From Oceanobacter kriegii DSM 6294 (GTDB taxonomy: Bacteria > Pseudomonadota > Gammaproteobacteria > Pseudomonadales > Oceanobacteraceae), in assembly GCF_000422845.1 (NCBI RefSeq), contig NZ_KE383931.1, positions 236,126-300,125 of the forward strand: 64,000 bases of DNA. The letters run 5' to 3'. The translations under genes were made by a program, and so were the position numbers. Below the pieces are notes generated by a model that was not told the origin of the DNA, did not search any database, and saw nothing but the letters and a program-made list of their open reading frames with translations. Positions 44,679 through 53,004 of this stretch are shown here, piece by piece. Every line of letters starts with the position of its first letter. Position 1 is the stretch's first letter.

Positions 44679-47387
44679 ATGACCACAGCCAATCACACCA
44701 CTTGCACCACCTGCCCTTACTGCGGTGTTGGCTGCGGTGTTTCGGTGACCCTGGATCAGAATCAAGACCGCATCGAGCAGCAAGTATTGCCGGTAGCGGG
44801 CGACACCGCCCACCCATCGAACTTTGGCAAACTGTGCGTCAAAGGCTCTGCTCTGCACGACACCCTCGACCACACCGACCGGCTGCTTTACCCATCCATT
44901 CATGGCAAGCGCGCCAGCTGGGACGAGAGCCTGCAACTGGTCGCCGACACCATTGCCGACGTGGTTAGCAAACATGGGCCAGAAGCCGTTGCCATGTACG
45001 CCGCCGGACAAATCCTCACCGAAGACTATTACGTCGCCAACAAGCTGATGAAAGGCTTTATTGGCAGTGGCAACCTCGATACCAACTCCCGCCTGTGCAT
45101 GGCCTCTGCGGTAGTGGCCTACAAACGCGCTTTGGGTTCAGACACGGTTCCGGGCTGCTACGAAGACCTCGAATTGGCCGACCTGCTGGTGCTGGTAGGC
45201 AGTAATGCCGCCTGGGCTCACCCTATTTTGTATCAGCGCATGGCTGCCGCCAAAGCTGCTAACCCGCACAAGAAAGTAGTGGTAATCGACCCTCGGAAAA
45301 CCGCTACCTGTGATTTTGCCGATCTGCATCTGGCTATTCGTCCGGGCACTGACGTGTTGCTGTTTAATGCCTTGCTGGCGCATCTGGCCCAAAGCGGCAA
45401 GCTGGATCAGGCCTTCATCGACGCCAACACGGAAAACTTCGAACAGGCCATTGAAGCGGCCAATGCAGAATACTTGGGACTTGAAGCGACTGCCCAGCAA
45501 CTCGACATTGCCGTTGACGACCTGCAAACCTTCTTCGACTGGTTTGGGAATACCGAAAAGGCGCTCAGCTTTTACTCACAAGGCGTCAATCAGGCCCGCA
45601 ACGGCAGCGATAAAGGCAACGCCATCATCAACGTGCACCTGGCGACGGGCAAAATTGGCAAGCCCGGTGCTGCGCCGTTTTCAATTACCGGCCAACCCAA
45701 CGCCATGGGCGGCCGTGAAGTGGGCGGCCTGGCCAACCAGCTGGCCGCTCATATGGACTTCGCCGATGCCGACCGCGATCGCATTCAGCGTTTCTGGCAG
45801 GCACCCAATCTGATCAGCGGCCCGGGTTTGAAAGCCGTCGACCTGTTTGATGCCATCAAGGACGGCAAGATCAAATTCCTTTGGGTGGTATCCACCAACC
45901 CATTGATCAGCTTACCAGACGCCGACGACGTCAAAGCGGCCATCAAGGCCTGTGATCTGGTGGTGGTATCGGACTGCATGGCCAATACAGATACCGCCGA
46001 GCTGGCCGATGTGCTGCTACCAGCCGCCAGCTGGGGCGAGAAGAACGGTACCGTAACCAACTCCGAGCGCCGGATATCCCGTCAACGTAACTTCATCAAG
46101 GCCCCCGGCGAAGCCATGCCGGACTGGTGGGCGATGACTCAGGTTGCCAACAAACTCGGCTTCGAACAGGCGTTTGGGTACCAACATCCGGCGGAGATTT
46201 TCGACGAGCACACCCGCTTGACCGGTTTTGAAAACGGCAGTGATGGCCATGCCAAGCGCGATCTGGATTTGAGCGGCCTGAGCGGTATGAGCCGCGATCA
46301 GTACGACAACCTGACGCCCGTTCAATGGCCGGTAAACAGCGAATACCCCAACGGCCGTGCCCGCTTTTACGACGATGGCCATTTCTACACACCGACCGGC
46401 AAGGCCCGCTTTGTTCCGGTATCCAACCAGCTGCCGGAACCCGCAGGCGATGGCGAACTGGTGATGAACACAGGGCGTGTGCGGGACCACTGGCACACCA
46501 TGACCCGCACCGCAAAATCTGCCCGTCTGGCCCAGCACATCAGCGAACCTTACGTTGATGTACACCCGGACGACGCCGAGCAATACGGCCTCAAGGACGA
46601 CCAAATAGCACGGCTGTTCAATCAGCGCGGCGACCTCCTGATGCGAACCCGCATCCGCACCGACCAGCGTAAAGGCGAAGTCTTTGTGCCGATGCACTGG
46701 ACCGACCGTTACGCCAGCAAAGCCCGCATGGGCACCCTGATTGCCAAAACCCGCGACCCGTTTTCAGGCCAGCCGGAGCTGAAGTACACCCTCATCAAGG
46801 CCGAGCCAGCCGCCTTGAACTGGCAAGGCATGTTGTTAAGCCGTTCCGACCTTGGCAAACCACCCTGCGACTACTGGGCTTATGGCCTCAACGACCATTG
46901 CCATGGCTACGAATTGGCTGGCAACCAAACACCCGCCGACATGGCCAATTGGCTGCGCCAGCAACTGCCCCACAGCGACTGCCAATGGCAGGAAATGCGG
47001 GACGACAAGAACCAGCACTTGCGCCTGGTCGCCATTCGGGAAGGACGCATTGAGGCGGTGATGTTCTGCCACCCGCAACTGCGCTTTGAATCGCGCCAGT
47101 GGTTACAGCAGTGTTTTGACAAAGACACACTGGAAACCAGTGACCGTCGCGCCCTATTGGCTGGACGCCCGGTAGATGGTGTCGTTGATCAGGGCAAAAT
47201 GGTGTGCTCGTGCTTCGGCGTTGGCGAACGCCCAATCATGGACGCCATTATGGGCGGATGTTGCAGCGTGGAAGGCTTGGGTGAGGCACTCAAATGCGGC
47301 ACCAACTGTGGCTCTTGCGTTCCGGAACTGCGCGGCCTGATCGAAAAGCATAAAGACGCAGCCGCCGCACTGGCCGTTGAAGCCTGA
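44679..47387 (+). CDS. nasA: Assimilatory nitrate reductase, molybdopterin catalytic subunit
   Basis: 902 residues. An N-terminal [4Fe-4S] site (Cys12-x2-Cys15-x3-Cys19 in CPYCGVGCGV, fourth Cys in FGKLCVKG) is followed by the bis-MGD domains: ASAVVAYKRALGSD, GSNAAWAHPILYQRM, FSITGQPNAMGGREVGGLAN, and the C-terminal dinucleotide-binding GRVRDHWHTMTRT. A C-terminal BFD-like [2Fe-2S] domain (MVCSCFGVGE, then CGTNCGSC) is present, as in Klebsiella NasA. It is cytoplasmic (no Tat signal) and reduces nitrate to nitrite with electrons from a FAD partner. Confidence 0.97.
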   Translation: MTTANHTTCTTCPYCGVGCGVSVTLDQNQDRIEQQVLPVAGDTAHPSNFGKLCVKGSALHDTLDHTDRLLYPSIHGKRASWDESLQLVADTIADVVSKHGPEAVAMYAAGQILTEDYYVANKLMKGFIGSGNLDTNSRLCMASAVVAYKRALGSDTVPGCYEDLELADLLVLVGSNAAWAHPILYQRMAAAKAANPHKKVVVIDPRKTATCDFADLHLAIRPGTDVLLFNALLAHLAQSGKLDQAFIDANTENFEQAIEAANAEYLGLEATAQQLDIAVDDLQTFFDWFGNTEKALSFYSQGVNQARNGSDKGNAIINVHLATGKIGKPGAAPFSITGQPNAMGGREVGGLANQLAAHMDFADADRDRIQRFWQAPNLISGPGLKAVDLFDAIKDGKIKFLWVVSTNPLISLPDADDVKAAIKACDLVVVSDCMANTDTAELADVLLPAASWGEKNGTVTNSERRISRQRNFIKAPGEAMPDWWAMTQVANKLGFEQAFGYQHPAEIFDEHTRLTGFENGSDGHAKRDLDLSGLSGMSRDQYDNLTPVQWPVNSEYPNGRARFYDDGHFYTPTGKARFVPVSNQLPEPAGDGELVMNTGRVRDHWHTMTRTAKSARLAQHISEPYVDVHPDDAEQYGLKDDQIARLFNQRGDLLMRTRIRTDQRKGEVFVPMHWTDRYASKARMGTLIAKTRDPFSGQPELKYTLIKAEPAALNWQGMLLSRSDLGKPPCDYWAYGLNDHCHGYELAGNQTPADMANWLRQQLPHSDCQWQEMRDDKNQHLRLVAIREGRIEAVMFCHPQLRFESRQWLQQCFDKDTLETSDRRALLAGRPVDGVVDQGKMVCSCFGVGERPIMDAIMGGCCSVEGLGEALKCGTNCGSCVPELRGLIEKHKDAAAALAVEA

Positions 47388-47422
47388 GAACCAGTTAGGC
47401 TGGCACTATTTTGCTGCATCGA

Positions 47423-47457
47423 TACTGCTCAATAGCCTAACAAGCTATTGAGCAGTA
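47423..47457. terminator. Long hairpin between convergent genes
   Basis: A 14-bp perfect stem, TACTGCTCAATAGC / GCTATTGAGCAGTA, with a 7-base loop between nasA and the DASS transporter. There is no T-run, so it may act as a 3' mRNA stabiliser as well. Confidence 0.65.
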
Positions 47458-47465
47458 ATAGCTTA

Positions 47466-48905
47466 TCAATCAAACATGCCGAGCCAATCCCACCAGAGGT
47501 AGTCCAGCGGCACCAACACCAACAAGGTAATCAAGGCCAGCGGAAACTGCACTTTCAGCACCCGACTTGCAGGTTCACCACTCAGGTGCATGGCCATCAA
47601 CAAAGGGCCGGACTGGTACGGAAACATAATGCTGGAATACCCCAGCACCTGGGTCATTAATACCGTACTCAACGCAAATCCGGACGTTTCTGCAAAGTGA
47701 GCTGCCATCGGCGCCAACATGGCCGGAGCGCCTGCCTGGGTAGTTGGCAGGGTTGCCAGAAACGACATACTGGCTAACGACAGGTAGTTGCGAAAATGGT
47801 CACCGGGCGCCATTGGGAACAGGTGCTCCAGTTGCTGTGCGAACCACTGGCCAAGACCCGAGTTATTGATGACCGCGCCAATACCCAGAATGCCTGCAAT
47901 AAAAATCAGCATGGTGGCATTCACATTCAGCTTTTTGGGGTCAACCAGATTCACCCCTGGCATCATCATCAAGACGGCGGCAGCCAAACCAACCCAGGCG
48001 GGATTCATACCGTGCCAGCTGTCGGTTAACCACAAGGCCAATGCCGCCAGCAACACCAACAGCATGCGGGTTTGACCATTCGAGAAGCCTTTCACCGCAG
48101 TCGCAGCCATCGTCCCGACATCAGCACCACCATTTAACTTCGCCAGAATGGCATTGGATTCCCGCGCCGGGTACACCCACAAAATAATCGCAATCAGCAA
48201 CGCCGCTTTCAGAGCGCCAAGTACCGGAAAATGCAGAATCAGATAATCGAGGTAGCCAAACTGGATGCCATACAAGGAATCTGCAGCACCACTCAGCACC
48301 ATATTCGGAATGTTGGCAGGCAAAATCGCCACCGTTGGAATGTGAGTACCAATCGCCAGCGCCATAATGATTCCCGACCGCCCCATAGTGCCCGGCTGAA
48401 AGCCGATTCGTTCAGACAGCGCCAGTACAATCGGAAGCATCATCACCAGCCGCCCCATCGACGACGGCATCACAAACCCCAATAACAGGCCGCCAACCAC
48501 CAGCCCAATAATCAGGCGCTCATAGCTACCCGCTAACACCCGTTGCAACACCGACGCCAGGCGATCACCAAGCCCGGTGTTTTGAATGCCCATGCCCATC
48601 ACCGTGCCGGCAAAGATCAGCCACAAGGCGGTAGAAGCAAAGCCCGAGAACACCACATTGGGTTCTGCAATACCGGCCAGAATGGCAATCAGAAAAAAGA
48701 TCAGAGCCGTCAAGAATTCCGGAACGGCACCGGTGGACCACAGAGGCACAATCAACAACACCAGCACCAAAGCGTAGTTCTGGGTGGCGTCCAACTCCGC
48801 AACCGGAAACGCCAATACCCAAGCCGCCAGGGCAAACATCAAGGCCAGAAAAATATACTTGGGATGGAAAACACCTTGGGGTTTTGAGAGTGTCGGACTG
48901 GACAT
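47466..48905 (-). CDS. SLC13/DASS-family anion transporter
   Basis: 479 residues from the ATG at 48905 (MSSPTLSKPQG). Eleven to twelve hydrophobic helices with DASS-type features: LVLLIVPLWSTGAVPEFLTA, two opposed hairpins, FVMPSSMGRLVMMLPIVLAL in the first half and SFLATLPTTQAGAPAM in the second. The family carries dicarboxylates, citrate or sulfate, sodium-coupled or by exchange. The substrate is not readable. It is divergent from an AraC regulator that probably controls it. Confidence 0.88.
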   Translation of the reverse strand: MSSPTLSKPQGVFHPKYIFLALMFALAAWVLAFPVAELDATQNYALVLVLLIVPLWSTGAVPEFLTALIFFLIAILAGIAEPNVVFSGFASTALWLIFAGTVMGMGIQNTGLGDRLASVLQRVLAGSYERLIIGLVVGGLLLGFVMPSSMGRLVMMLPIVLALSERIGFQPGTMGRSGIIMALAIGTHIPTVAILPANIPNMVLSGAADSLYGIQFGYLDYLILHFPVLGALKAALLIAIILWVYPARESNAILAKLNGGADVGTMAATAVKGFSNGQTRMLLVLLAALALWLTDSWHGMNPAWVGLAAAVLMMMPGVNLVDPKKLNVNATMLIFIAGILGIGAVINNSGLGQWFAQQLEHLFPMAPGDHFRNYLSLASMSFLATLPTTQAGAPAMLAPMAAHFAETSGFALSTVLMTQVLGYSSIMFPYQSGPLLMAMHLSGEPASRVLKVQFPLALITLLVLVPLDYLWWDWLGMFD

Positions 48906-49036
48906 AAAACACCTGATTCTGAATCGAACTGGATCGCAGCAAATGCCCCACAGGAACACAGAATGTTGCTGCAGCCATTTGCACCGTCAGCGTATTGTGG
49001 CAAGTTAACCAATTGCGATCAGTCGACAGAACGCCA

Positions 49037-49924
49037 ATGGATATCGATAACCCGCCAGGTTTACACTGTCATTCAAGCCCGGAATCATCAGGTCACTCCA
49101 GTGCATCGCCACACTCGGCCGATACTCAAGCACCATACCTGCGCCCGGAAGACGGCACTGGCACACGGCTTGGCCGTCGTATGGACCCGGAATGCCCGGT
49201 GCTGTGCCTGTCTGAACAACTACCAGCGGGCTCATTACGTACCCCACACAGCCATCCCCGCGCACAACTGGCGTGGGCTGCCAGCGGTGTATTGAAAGTG
49301 AATACGGCCTCCGGCAGCTGGATTGTGCCGCCCAGCCATGCCGTCTGGATTGCCAGCAATATGGAGCACGATATCCAGGTGGTCAGTGACGCCAGCATCG
49401 GCTACCTGTTTGTTGATGTATCCGTCACTCATCGGCTACCGGATCAATGTTTGGTACTGACCATCAACCCGCTGATGCGAGAGTTGATCCTCAAACTGGC
49501 TTCGCTCGACCTGAGCCCGCCCATGAGTGTCAAAACCGCCAACCTGATTGAAGTGGTACTGGATCAACTCGGAGAACAACAGACATCGCCGCTGCACCTG
49601 CCCGGCGGCCGCGATCGCCGCCTTCAGGCGGTGATGGACATACTTACCCGAGACCCGGCCGCAAGCAGTAACCTGCAACAACTGGCCTCAGCAGCAGGCG
49701 CAAGCCCACGCACCATCGAACGACTGTTTCAGAACGAAACCGGTATGAGCTTTCGCCAATGGCGTACCCGCCTGAAACTACTGGAAGCCGTACAGCGACT
49801 GGGAGATGGGGAAAGCAGCGCAGCCATCGCGCTGTCGCTGGGCTATTCCAGTAGCAGCGCCTTCGTGGCTGCCTTCAAAAAGAACTTTGGAGTGCCGCCG
49901 CAGCGGTTTTCAGACAGCGGATGA
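49037..49924 (+). CDS. AraC-family regulator with N-terminal cupin
   Basis: 295 residues from the ATG at 49037; an upstream TTG at 48995 is weaker. The AraC_binding cupin (about 60-150) contains HSHPRAQLAWAASGVL and WIVPPSHAVWIASNMEHDI, the NimR-like type. The C-terminal double HTH (about 200-290) contains LQQLASAAGASPRTIERLFQ and MSFRQWRTRLKLLEA, plus ALSLGYSSSSAFVAAFKKNF. It probably regulates the divergent DASS transporter 131 bp away. Confidence 0.9.
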   Translation: MDIDNPPGLHCHSSPESSGHSSASPHSADTQAPYLRPEDGTGTRLGRRMDPECPVLCLSEQLPAGSLRTPHSHPRAQLAWAASGVLKVNTASGSWIVPPSHAVWIASNMEHDIQVVSDASIGYLFVDVSVTHRLPDQCLVLTINPLMRELILKLASLDLSPPMSVKTANLIEVVLDQLGEQQTSPLHLPGGRDRRLQAVMDILTRDPAASSNLQQLASAAGASPRTIERLFQNETGMSFRQWRTRLKLLEAVQRLGDGESSAAIALSLGYSSSSAFVAAFKKNFGVPPQRFSDSG

Positions 49925-49971
49925 ACGCCCCGTCTGGTTCATCGGCTGTCTCATACCTCACCTCAACCCCC

Positions 49972-50709
49972 TCACTTCCCCTCAAACCCCTGCTTGAACA
50001 AAAAATCTTTCATGTGCGGGCGCAGTTTGCCGGCAAACATCGGCTTCAGGCCTTCCGTCCAGTTGGAGCTTTTCTGGCCGCCGGTGCGCTCATGGTAGTA
50101 GCGTTCCATGTCGGCGTTGTATTGCTCCACCAGTGCCTGATCGTTGGAATCGTTGTAGGTGTTTTCCTGCAACACCAGCGCCAGCGGCAGCCGAGGTTTG
50201 ATGTCTGGTGTTTGATCCGGGTAGCCAATGCACATACCAAACACCGGGTACACATGGGTCGGCAGTTTTAGCAGTTCGCTGATCTCTTGCGGGTTGTTGC
50301 GGACACCGCCGATGTAGCAAATGCCCAGCTCAAGGGACTCCGCAGCAACGGCGACGTTTTGCGCTGCCAGTGTGGCATCGACCGTTGCGACGATCAGCTG
50401 CTCCATCATGCCCATTTGCGGCTCGACGCCAGCGCGGCCGATGGCATCGGTAGTGCGTTTCATATCGGCACAAAACACCCAGAATTCCGGCGCACCAGTA
50501 ATGTACGGCTGATTACCCGCCAGTGGCTGGATTTGCTCACGCAGCTGTGGGTCGGTGACGCGGATAATGGTGTAGGCCTGAACGTGGTTGGAGCTGGAAG
50601 CCCCCTGTCCGGCTTCGGCCAACTGCTGGATGACGGTATCGTCGACCTGCTGATCGGTAAATTTTCGAATGGATCGATGAGACTTCAACAAGTCGATCAC
50701 GGGGTTCAT
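49972..50709 (-). CDS. nfsA: NfsA-type NADPH nitroreductase
   Basis: 245 residues from the ATG at 50709 with GGGAG upstream. FMN-binding motifs are SHRSIRKFTDQQV at the N terminus, GASSSNHVQAYTII, and GICYIGGVRNNPQ; the C-terminal RTGGQKSSNWTEG segment is typical of NfsA/FRP. It performs two-electron reduction of nitroaromatics, quinones or flavins with NADPH. It is divergent from another FMN reductase at 50871, suggesting a redox or xenobiotic theme shared with the ene-reductase at 1906. Confidence 0.92.
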   Translation of the reverse strand: MNPVIDLLKSHRSIRKFTDQQVDDTVIQQLAEAGQGASSSNHVQAYTIIRVTDPQLREQIQPLAGNQPYITGAPEFWVFCADMKRTTDAIGRAGVEPQMGMMEQLIVATVDATLAAQNVAVAAESLELGICYIGGVRNNPQEISELLKLPTHVYPVFGMCIGYPDQTPDIKPRLPLALVLQENTYNDSNDQALVEQYNADMERYYHERTGGQKSSNWTEGLKPMFAGKLRPHMKDFLFKQGFEGK

Positions 50710-50870
50710 ACACACTCCCAATTGGTCACTTTTTCAGGGCCATCTACGTTAATCCCTGGCTCTGTAATGAACCAGAAAACAGATAGTTTCACCAGTAGAC
50801 ATAGGGACTGACGCCAACTCCCCCTAGAATCCACCGCCGTACAACAGTGACCTTCTGAAAGGAACAGACC

Positions 50871-51467
50871 ATGTCCGACACTCTCCGCACCGCCATTATC
50901 TCCAGCGCTCATCGCCGCGACTCCCAAAGCGCCCGCATTGCCGAAGTACTGAAGCAGCATTTTTTGAACGGCAATGCCGATATCATTGATCTGTTTGAAG
51001 ATTCCCTGCCACTGTGGGATGGCGAAACGCCGGCCAATGAAGCCATAAGTAAAGTGCAGCAAACCGCCGCCAATGCCGACGCCTTTATCTTTGTGGTACC
51101 GGAGTGGCACGGCATGGCACCTGCCGGTTTGAAAAACCTGTTGCTGTGGAATGCAGGACAGCCGCATATGGCTCATAAGCCCGTGCTGTTGGTCGGTGTT
51201 TCTGCCGCGGTTGGCGGTGCATTTGTGATCGCAGAATTGCGCGCCAGCGGCTACAAGAACGCCCGTTTGATGTACACCCCGGAACACCTGATTCTGCGCG
51301 GCGTAGGCGATCTGTGGGAAGACGGTGTTGAAGCGGAATCCGACGCCTATATCAGCAAGCGCGCGCAGTTCGCAGTCGATCAACTGCTGACCTACGCCGA
51401 AGCCCTGAAGCCAGTCCGTGGCAAGCTGCTGGAAGCCCAAGCGGATTACGCCAACGGCATGTCCTGA
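50871..51467 (+). CDS. NADPH-dependent FMN reductase family protein
   Basis: 198 residues, with AAAGGAACAGACC before the ATG. Flavodoxin-like fold: the N-terminal phosphate loop SSAHRRDSQSARI and the PEWHGMAPAGLKNLLLW segment define the NADPH_dep_FMN_red family (SsuE/ChrR-like). It would reduce quinones, chromate or azo dyes, or supply FMNH2. It is probably monocistronic; the CobD-like gene downstream is convergent. Confidence 0.88.
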   Translation: MSDTLRTAIISSAHRRDSQSARIAEVLKQHFLNGNADIIDLFEDSLPLWDGETPANEAISKVQQTAANADAFIFVVPEWHGMAPAGLKNLLLWNAGQPHMAHKPVLLVGVSAAVGGAFVIAELRASGYKNARLMYTPEHLILRGVGDLWEDGVEAESDAYISKRAQFAVDQLLTYAEALKPVRGKLLEAQADYANGMS

Positions 51468-51482
51468 TAGTTTCCAGGGACC

Positions 51483-52637
51483 CTAGCCAGCTTTGGCGGC
51501 GGCCGTTGTTAATGAGGTTGTTGCGTGCAGCGTCTGCGACAGCTCATCGACCACCGCCGCCAAGCGGTCCCAGGAATCCGTTCTGGAAGCCGAAATCAGT
51601 CCAAATCGCAGCATTGCCTGACCTCTAACGGCCCTTTCACCATTACCAGCCATCTCAGCGCCTGCGGACAAGGCTACCGGCCGGACCAGAATGCCTTCTC
51701 TGCCCAACCCCTCATAAATTGCACTCGCCTCGCCTTCTGGCAAAACATAGCTCACAAACAAGCCACCTCGGCTTTGCAGCCGTGCATTGGCCATTAAAGG
51801 CGCCAGCGTCCGGTGCATACGATTGGCCAAAATCGGGATTTGATGGCGGGCAAAACGGTGCCAGTCGGTATCTCGCCAGGCATCCGCCGCGATGGTTTGC
51901 GCCGGGCCATTCAGACTCCAGAGCGACTTGCCCCGTCGAACACTCTGCCAGCGTTCCCACACCTGATTACCAAACACTACGGCACCAATGCGCAACCCCG
52001 CCAGCCCGAAAAACTTGCCAAACGAACGCAACACCAGCACGTTGGCAGGCAAATCTGCCGCACTGCGATCAGGCGACTGCAAAATGGATTGGTCAGGCGT
52101 CATGTCCATAAAGGCTTCATCCACCAGCAAACAGCAACCCGGTGCCAGTCGTTTGGCCCAGCCGTCCAAAACCGACAACGGCATCTGCACACCCGTGGGG
52201 TTGTTCGGGTTGATGACCACCAGGTGCTGATCCGGATTCAACGCCAGCTGATCTTCCACGCTGCGCACCATGGAGCCCGCGTCCATGGCGCTGTACGGTT
52301 GCACGGTTCTGCCAGCGTCTTTCCATGCCTGCTGATACTCCTGATAACCCACGTCAGGAACCAGCATCGGTTTGTTTTCCAACCAGCCGGGAAGATGGGC
52401 AATAAAGGACTGCGACCCCGGAATAACCTCCAGCTGGTCACTGCCGTAATAGCCGCAGGCTGCGGCATGCGCGCTTGCATCCAGATACGGCATGGAGGCA
52501 AAGGTTTCCAGCGGAGGAACGCGAAAGGGATACGGCTCCGGATTGATGCCGGTAGACAAGTCAATCCAACCGTTCATTGGCACACCAAAATACGCAGCGG
52601 CAGCGGCCAGATCGCCACCATGCATTGGGAACTTCAT
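51483..52637 (-). CDS. cobD: Threonine-phosphate decarboxylase-like PLP enzyme (CobD/CobC)
   Basis: 384 residues. Class I/II aminotransferase fold: HGGDLAAAAAYFG and WIDLSTGINPEPYPF at the N terminus (the CobD/CobC signature), VVINPNNPTGV, VDEAFMDMTP, and the PLP lysine in LRSFGKFFGLAGLRIG. It makes aminopropanol phosphate for the cobalamin nucleotide loop. No other cobalamin gene is in view and I see no B12 riboswitch upstream, so it is an orphan here unless partners lie elsewhere in the genome. Confidence 0.9.
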   Translation of the reverse strand: MKFPMHGGDLAAAAAYFGVPMNGWIDLSTGINPEPYPFRVPPLETFASMPYLDASAHAAACGYYGSDQLEVIPGSQSFIAHLPGWLENKPMLVPDVGYQEYQQAWKDAGRTVQPYSAMDAGSMVRSVEDQLALNPDQHLVVINPNNPTGVQMPLSVLDGWAKRLAPGCCLLVDEAFMDMTPDQSILQSPDRSAADLPANVLVLRSFGKFFGLAGLRIGAVVFGNQVWERWQSVRRGKSLWSLNGPAQTIAADAWRDTDWHRFARHQIPILANRMHRTLAPLMANARLQSRGGLFVSYVLPEGEASAIYEGLGREGILVRPVALSAGAEMAGNGERAVRGQAMLRFGLISASRTDSWDRLAAVVDELSQTLHATTSLTTAAAKAG

Positions 52638-53004
52638 CAGGGCTTTACCTCACACAAGGGGATTTCAACCTTGTAGCGGAAGGAGTACATCAATTACTGC
52701 GGGCCAGATCACGAATTGGCGCGGCGCGGCAGCATCCAGTGAAAGCCAGATACAGTAGTCAGGCCTGTCAGGATCAAAAACGCTTACGGCACCGGGTTAT
52801 GCAGAGTTATTCAGAGGCTATCTGGAAAAACTGAAGACCAGCAAAGCGTGACAAACTTCGCAAGAACAACAGGCACCGTCAGCCGGTCAACGCAAAATTA
52901 ACAACAACTCACAGATATTTACAGTCAGCATGGTATTCTGACTAAAAATCACACACACCAAGCCAGAACAAGGTAGTACTGGCTCACTATCGTAAAGCGA
53001 CGAC
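52638..53004. other. Divergent intergenic region with a repeat remnant
   Basis: 367 bp between the CobD-like and DUF11 genes. At 52796-52822, TGCAGAGTTATTCAGAGGC matches one terminus of the dispersed repeat; the other end is absent. No gene or riboswitch is seen. Confidence 0.45.

Noticed and set aside
52638-52830. Possible cobalamin riboswitch upstream of the CobD-like gene
   Set aside because: The minus strand has a GCTGCCGCGCC string reminiscent of the core, but the B12 box and the GGGAA...GGTG start are missing.
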